From NCBI GenBank assembly GCA_019914995.1, contig CM034141.1:248001-312000 (forward strand): a DNA stretch of 64,000 nt, read 5' to 3'. The stretch's first letter is position 1. Every line of letters begins with the position of its first letter. This document shows, in pieces, positions 57,178 through 64,000 of this stretch. The notes beneath the pieces were generated by a model. It was not told the origin of the DNA, ran no database searches, and worked only from the letters and a program-made list of their open reading frames with translations. A program made the position numbers and the translations under genes. The stretch comes from Acanthochlamys bracteata (taxonomy: Eukaryota; Streptophyta; Magnoliopsida; Pandanales; Velloziaceae).

Positions 57178-60100
57178 TTATCGCCCGTCAGCAGAAGTAA
57201 AGGACTCTGCGAACCCAGCAGGCCTTGCTGGTATACTTCCCTTGCTGTCGTCAAGGTTCACAGAGAAATTCTTGCTATCAGCATCTTGCCAACCCTTGAC
57301 CATTTGAAGGAGGGGCTGTCCTAGGTCGATACCTAGGTAATCATCCTGGTCATCGCTCATAGGCTTCCATTTCTCAACCAACGGAGCCAACACATTCACT
57401 GCATGGCCCATGTCAGGTCTCTGGTAAGGCTCTCTTGCTGCACAATGCCCTGCCAGCTCAGCAATAACACATATACTCTCAAAAGTTTCATCAGTAACAT
57501 CAATAGATTCATCTATGGCCTCCCTCAGTGTTTCCTTGCTCGAGTTCATGCTGCAGAACCATGATGCTAGATACTGCTTCTCCTCAGGTCTATCCTCGTC
57601 AATTGCTTTTAGGCCCGTCAGCAACTCCATCAGCACGACCCCGAAGCTGAATACATCAGCCTTGGTAGTGACCTTCCCAGTAACTAATGCAAAAAGATAA
57701 ATATTACATCAAGTCATGCAACTATAGAAACAATCATAGTTGTCATAAACAACAAAGAAGGGCAAGTGCGAAAAGGATAGCATATTGCAAATCATATGGT
57801 TGGAGGAATGTATCAACGATTTGTTCAGTAGAATCTCTGTAATGTAGATGCATGACACACATTGTATATTAGATCTCAACAAATCTTCAATCTACAAACA
57901 CAACTAGCACATCCTCAATATTAAATAAACGTGTAAAAAATAAATCTTGTACTTGTAACTTCTCAAACGCTCAAGCAGCAGAGACTGTATACATTGCACA
58001 AAAATGATTCATTAAGTGAGGTCTAATATAAAATGGAGTTCACAGAATTAGAACTTCACAAATATGGTTTCTAACACCCTCAATGTTTAAGGCTTTTCTT
58101 TAAGATTAACTTTTAATCTCAAATATGCTAGCACAAAGTGAGTGATAATCCAGAAATTAGAAACAGACTAGCAAAGTATACATATGAAGTACTAGAGCAC
58201 AGCCTTGAATCAATTGTATAAAACATCAGTAAGCTTCAAAAAGTTCCTCGTATATTCTAAAGTACAAATACAGCATACTGATAAAGAAATAGGCACACAA
58301 GAAACAATTACCAGCATATTCTGGAGCCAAGTATCCAAAAGTCCCAGCAAGTCTAGTGACTACCGTATCCTTTCCGTCTGGTGCGAGCTTCACAAGTCCA
58401 AAGTCTGAAACTTTAGCACGATAATGATCATCGAGGAGGATATTTGAGGATTTGAGATCCCTATGAATGAAGACATGCTGAGCTAAATTATGAAGATATT
58501 CCATCCCACGAGCAACATCTAATGCAATGTTCAACCTCCTCTTCCAAGTCAGTGGCTCCAAACTCAACTGTTTCCAATTGAAGAGATGCGTACTCAAAGC
58601 TCCCTGAGCCATGTATTCATAAACCAAAAGCTTCTCATTCCCCTCAACAGAGTAACCCAACAGAGCTACCAAATTACGGTGTCGAACTTTTGAGAGCACA
58701 GCAATTTCGGACTGGAATTCGTCAACAGCCTTATTGCTCATTACTGCAGCCTCCATTCTCTTAACAGCAATCATTGTACCATCATACAGTTCTCCCTTAT
58801 AGACCACTCCAAAACCACCACGCCCAAGTTCATTATCCGGAGAAAAGTTCTTCGTCATTTCACGAAGGATCTGCACAGACACTACCAAATTGCCAGACTC
58901 AATGACATGTCTTTCAGTTCCACCGCTGTAAGTACTGCTATGCAAATCACCAGCCGTCACGCTATTATTGCCATTGCTTGCAACGACAATCTTCACAGCA
59001 TTATCGGGATCCGAAGGATCTCTTGGATGCACAACAATGGAACTTGGTGTACGAAATGTACCCTTCTTTCCCCTCCAGTGAGCAAAAATGATGAAACCGA
59101 GTAAACACAGTAATATACCAAGCCCAATCACAACCACACCAACAATTATCCAGATTTTCGACTTTCTCGAACCACTTGATTGATTCCCACTAGTGCCTGA
59201 TCCCTTAACAGATGGCTTACTAGGACTAGAAGGAGAAGGTCTAGCCCATGAGGGGGGCTTGTCGCTAGATGGTGATGGTGGTGGTCTTTTAGGAGCTGAA
59301 GGATCCAGAAGCGGGTTACCCTGAGTGAGAAGGGTCACACTGCTGCCAAACTGTGGAATTGGAGGGCCTATATTGTTTGAAGAAACATCCAAAATTTTCA
59401 AAAACTTCAAGCTGGTTAGGTTTTGAGGAATTATACCTCCAAGATTGTTCTTCCCAAGTTTGACAGTAACAAGACCATCAAGGTCTGCAATAGAGGGGCT
59501 TAATGTGCCATTCAAATTTCTATTTGGAAGATTAATAACAGAAACCTTATTGCCAGTGCAAGATATACCAATCCAGCTACTGCCACAAGGATCATTTCCA
59601 GACCAAGAACTTGCAAGATCTAATGGGTAGTCCATGCTAGCAAGAACGTTGATGAGTGCCATTACCTCTGATGAGCAGGGAGCTCCAGGCTTGTCTTGGC
59701 AGAAGGAGTTGCCTGAATATGACACGTTAACGTTTCTCATATATGGAACCGGTCCCATCAGCTTATTGCTATCCAGTTTTAGTAACTTGAGCTCTGGCAG
59801 CTCACCCAGGCTACCAGGAACAAGACCTACAAGCTGGTTATTATTGAGCCAGAGCTCCGTCAGCGAGTTCAGTCCCCCGAATGAGTCAGGAATCATGCCA
59901 CCAAAGGAGTTTCCGTGAAGCCATGCTTGCGTCAGTGACGGCATTGTTCCAACAATATCCAATGTGCCAGAAAACCCCGTGCCTTGCTGGTTGTTGAGCC
60001 ATAGAGTCTGAATTCCCGAACCATTAAAGCTAGCCAGGATCTCACCCGTGAGGTTGTTATAAGACAATTCTAGGGTCGTTAGAGATGCCAGTGTACCCAC

Positions 60101-60658
60101 AAAATTCGGAATTCTGCCTACAAGGTTACATTTTATAAGAGAAAGCAGAGTGAGCTGAGATGAGCTCTGTAGGTCGTTTGGCAGCACCCAACCAGTGCTC
60201 TGGTTCAAAGGATTGCTTGACAATGAGATTATCTGTAGGCCGGTGAGCCCTACAAAGAAATCCGATGGAATGGAGTCAAACTGATTATTATCCAAGAACA
60301 GCTTCTGCAATTTTGACAACCCACTGAATGACGGCAAGGGTCCAGAAAATTTGTTGTTCTGCATGCCGACATTCTCAAGTTCAGTGAGCTTATTAAGGTC
60401 GGGTGGCAAAGTGCCACTAAGGCCAAGCTTCTGAACTTGAATCTGTGAAACCCGCGAACCAGAGCAGAAGACATGCTGCCACTTCTCGCCACAAGGGTCT
60501 TGGCTTCCCGATGGCCACTTGAGAAGTTCAGGATTGTCCAGGCCTTTGCGGAATTTGTCTAAAATCGCAAAGTCGCCGGGATCTGTTTGAGCCAGCACTG
60601 ATCCATTGATGCTAAGCATCAGTAGTAATGGAATTACTATGATCATTATTGCCGTCAT
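57178..60658 (-). CDS. TMK: TMK-type leucine-rich repeat receptor kinase
   Basis: Two exons, 60658-58312 and 57683-57178, joined frame 2,853 bases, 950 residues. TMKs are plasma-membrane kinases acting in auxin-linked growth signalling. In order: signal peptide (about 1-23), N-terminal cap with paired Cys, a first LRR block, a non-LRR linker with SFCQDKPGAPC, a second cap and LRR block, a Pro/Ser-rich stem, and a membrane span (about 488-510, IWIIVGVVVIGLGILLCLLG). The kinase has GRGGFGVVYKG, AVKRM, H731-R732-D733 in HRDLKSSN, D751-F-G and APEYAG. The second exon has ELAGHCAAREPYQRPDMGHA and the TMK tail GFAESFTSADGR. The split-LRR layout and one late intron are typical of TMKs. The VVVHPRDPSDPDNAVKI segment favours TMK1/TMK3 over TMK4. 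Confidence 0.93.
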
Positions 60659-63600
60659 GATTCGATAATGGATTCACACACCTTCAACATCAAAAGAACA
60701 ACAATTAGATCAACAATCTGTGATGATGAATTTCTTTTCACAAAACTCAAAACATCAAGTACCCTGACCATAACTTCATTTCAACACAATTCAGATGAAT
60801 CTCTGTTATGGAACTCGCATAAACTCCTTGCATATAGAAAAAATTAATCGAAGTAAAAAAGAATCATTCGGAAGAACATAGACTGGTTGTTAGTCCATCC
60901 TATATAAGAGATTGAAAAACCGAGTTTCCAAAATCTGAATGCATGAACCCAAAATGAATTTTAGAGAAAACCCAATTACAAAATCTAACTACAATCCACT
61001 AAACAGCTACACTTCCCGAGAAATTCCTAACACTGCAAATAGCAATACGAAATGGTAATTCTCGAACAAGAAAAGTGAAACAGAATTAGGAAATCACGCA
61101 TACCCAATACACAAAAATCCCAACTTAGAATCTACTGGACTCAATGAATCTGAACGGATTTATTACGTAATCAATCATTCCATGAACGAAGGTGAAAGCA
61201 AAAAGCTTTAACGGAGATTTTTAAGATCTCAAGAGTCGATTATAGAAAAGGAAAGAGGAAAAGATTGAGATTGAGATTGAAATTGACAAACAAAATCTAA
61301 AAAGGAATTGTTAAAAAAAATAAAAGGAAAAATAGGAACAAGAAGATAAAGGAAGCTTCTCAATCACTCCAATCAGCTGTTCGACCAACAAGAAAACAAA
61401 AACGAAGCGAACAAAAAAAAAAGAACCCCACTGATCGGGAAACAAAATTCAATCTTTACGGGAAAAACTAAATTACCATTGATGTAAATTGCCAACGGAT
61501 CTAATGAATCAGAGAAAGAACAGATTTTTTTCGTTTTCTTGGAGATTTATAAGGAGGTTTTTGAAGAGATAATGGAAGGACTGAAATGAATAGGGAAATC
61601 GTGAAATAACAATATATATATATAAACTTAATAAAACATTAATTAATTATTCTTCTCTGATCAGTGTTATGAAAATATATATAGGTTCATGCAATTAAAT
61701 TATAATATATTATTTCTAGGTTTATTCTTTTACATATTATTTATTTTTAAAAAAGTGTTGATGTTGTTGAAATAAGAGCATTTCATTTTCATAGTTGAAC
61801 ACAGTTTTCTCTTTAGGAGGAAAATTTGAAGATTGTATTGACTAATGTCTCAAATGTTTTCTTACTTCAATTTTTTTTAATTATAGTTTAATAACAATAT
61901 TAGAAAATTAAAAATATGTAAAACTTTGTTTATAATTGTAATTTAAATAATTATATATATATATATATATTATTCGTAGAAACTGATTGTGCAAATCTAC
62001 GTATTTATAATTAATTATGTAATAATAATTTTTTATTTATTATAACAATAAACAGTTTATGCTAAAAATCAGCATTTTCAAAAAAAAATAATTACACCCA
62101 CCTTCATCTTGTTGGTTCACACCTTTTCCGTGATATTATTATCTTTTTCTAAATAAGTAATTTTAAACAAAAAATTTTAACTTTTAATATCTAAATTAAT
62201 TATATTTAACAAAATTTTTTATAATATTTAATTTAGTTTTAATAATATACTATATTTTATTAGATGTCTATGTTGTTTTAGTAAACAACGATATGAAAAC
62301 GTATCGTTATTGTTGTTATCTGTTCCAAACAATTAACGTAATGTTCCTACTATTTAACACTGACGGCATTTATTAATTCAACCTTTAATTTCGGAACGCA
62401 TTCCTTGTTAAGGCCGGTTTAATTTCTATACAATTGGATTCCCACTGTAAAAAAATGGGTCAATTTTTGAGGATTATTCAACGTACATATTTTAGCATTG
62501 AGTCAATATAAAATTATTAAATAGCATCAGCAATTAAATTTATAAAACTAAATTTTACTTAATCCAATTCAAAACAAATTATTAATTCATATTAAATACA
62601 TAGTTCATATTTTATTTAAATATTATTCTAAAGTTTTTTACGTTATTAATTCGAATTATAGCCTATCAAATAAGTTATTCTTTTATTCGGACTCATCACT
62701 TTCCAAATTCGAACTTAAGCTAAATTAGAGATTAACTAATTTTAATTATAGCAAAATTTTACAAAATAAATTTATAAAAATAAAATTTATAAAATCTAAT
62801 TTTAGTAAAAATTAAATTCATAGTGGTTGGTAGACTCTTAATTAAATAAAATATGATTACAAAAATTAATTTTAAAATAGTAATTAAAATATGTAAAGTG
62901 AACTAAATTTAATTTAAAATAAAATTTGGTGGCAATAAAATATGCTCAAAAAGCCAGTTTTAGTATTTATTTTAATTTTGTGAATTTACTTATTTGAATT
63001 TAATTAGATTTTTTGGTTTTCTTTAATATAGACCGAACTATTAACCTACTTTCAAATATTTATTTAATTAGTTCAATTTTTATAATGAAACACGATTTTA
63101 AATATATTTAAAAGTATGTTTTAAATATGTAAAGTAAATTCTATGAAAATGAGTTTTATACAAATCAAAATTTTTGAAAAGAAAATTAAGAATGAATTTA
63201 AATATTGTATCAACAATTTAAGTTAAATATACTATATAGCATTTTTCGAAATTTTAAAATTTTACGTCATGAGAATAGAATTCACACATCTTGAATTTCG
63301 AATAAAAATCTATCAAATATCAATCAAATTGATTGACAACATAATATGTTTTCCTTTCGATGCGATATGATAACTACCGATTTCTTAAATAAATATTTTA
63401 AAATGTTTTAAAAGAAAGTTTTTAAAATTTTAGTTATTTTATAAAATTTATTAAATATATAATATAAAAATAGTTGATAAACACTGGCCACTGGAATAGA
63501 TAAATAAAATTAAATATTTATAACACAACAACTATGAAATTATTTATGTCGGGCCTAATTGGTATTTTTGGACCACCTACTAATGGGCTAATTGAAGGCC

Positions 63601-63754
63601 TTGGACTAGTGGGTTTGCTTAAGCTAATTTTCCAGGCCCATATTAAGTTTTCCACCGCCGCGAGATTTCGTCGTCCTTTTCTTTCGCTAAACCCCAGAGG
63701 TAGATACCAGCTCTCCAGCTAGGTTTTTCTCCGTAGCGCTCAAATTAGATCACA
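60659..63754. other. Intergenic region between divergent TMK and NSA2
   Basis: The TMK leader and probable 5' UTR intron occupy about 60660-61560; a TATATATATATAAA string at 61612-61625 may be its TATA box (minus-strand reading). The rest is very AT-rich, with a (TA)10 tract at 61951-61971. No gene seen. Confidence 0.5.
61951..61971. repeat. (TA)n microsatellite
   Basis: About ten uninterrupted TA units. Confidence 0.9.
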
Positions 63755-63985
63755 ATGGTTCGTAATTCGATCGTATATTTTCTCGTTTTAATTCTAATCT
63801 GAGCATTCTTCTCTAAGTATGGGTCAATTTGATGTAAAATTTGTGTTTTTTGGCGGATCTTTTAGCCGCAAGGAGATCATATCGAGCTTCACCGGAAACG
63901 CCATGGCTACCGGATGGATCACTTCGATCGCAAACGCAAGAAGGAAGCACGAGAAGTGCATAAACGGTCAGCTATGGCCCAAAAG
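63755..63985 (+). CDS. NSA2: NSA2 ribosome biogenesis protein, 5' end
   Basis: NSA2 is a nucleolar GTPase-associated factor needed for 27S pre-rRNA processing and 60S subunit assembly. The first coding exon is only the ATG at 63755-63757, followed at once by an intron (GTTCGT donor at 63758, TTTTAG acceptor at 63860-63865). The second exon, 63866-63985, encodes [20 protein letters not shown] and [20 protein letters not shown], which matches the conserved NSA2 N-terminus MPQGDxIELHRKR. A donor GTTTCT follows at 63986, and the gene goes on beyond the window. The start is fixed by the invariant Met-Pro-Gln-Gly of the family. It faces TMK across a 3-kb spacer. Confidence 0.88.
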
Positions 63986-64000
63986 GTTTCTTCTTGAACC

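Overview
This is a gene-bearing stretch of a dicot plant nuclear genome. Genes carry GT-AG introns, intergenic DNA is very AT-rich, and the gene content is plant-only: the O-fucosyltransferase SPINDLY, a Casparian-strip CASP protein, OVATE proteins, NDR1/HIN1-like (NHL) proteins, a TMK receptor kinase and EXO70A. I cannot name the species. There are no bacterial operons, CRISPR arrays, rRNA or recognisable tRNA genes.

Layout. 0-5 kb: 3' end of SPY (+), a six-exon cyclophilin CYP18-2 (-), and a three-exon CASP gene (+) that shares an upstream region with CYP18-2. 5.8-8.6 kb: a probable spliced transcript with a 39-residue reading frame. 11-12 kb: a GIR-type EAR repressor (+). 16-17 kb: an intronless CAF1 deadenylase (+). 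19.4-22.6 kb: two convergent OVATE family genes. 24.5-25.5 kb: a chloroplast-type mTERF gene broken by several frameshifts. 30.4-31.9 kb: an intronless aspartic protease (+). 33-44 kb: three NHL/LEA_2 genes (-) plus a decayed fourth copy (+), with two unassigned exon-like segments at 40.2-40.7 kb. 44-48.7 kb: a twelve-exon EXO70A gene (-). 51-52.6 kb: a three-exon plant-specific protein of unknown function (-). 54.4-55.1 kb: a DUF7138-type protein (-). 57-60.7 kb: a TMK receptor-like kinase (-). 63.8 kb to the edge: the start of NSA2 (+), whose first coding exon is only the ATG.

The order SPY/CYP18-2 - CASP - GIR - CAF1 - OFP - mTERF - NHL - NSA2 is collinear, in pieces, with several Arabidopsis segments as I recall them (At3g11, At5g06, At2g36 reversed, At5g22). 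The window therefore looks like a conserved ancestral block, and the broken mTERF and NHL copies look like gene loss after duplication. Between the genes lie at least 17 copies of one short AT-rich inverted-repeat element (Tourist-like MITE), and one hAT-like MITE with an 8-bp target duplication.

Functional links are mostly those of ordinary plant biology: hormone and growth signalling (SPY, TMK, OFP), endodermal barrier and secretion (CASP, EXO70A), mRNA decay and ribosome assembly (CAF1, NSA2), and stress-linked membrane proteins (NHL). I found no convincing new defence or mobile system. The best candidates for something undescribed are the 39-residue spliced gene, the unassigned exons near 40.5 kb, and the MITE family.
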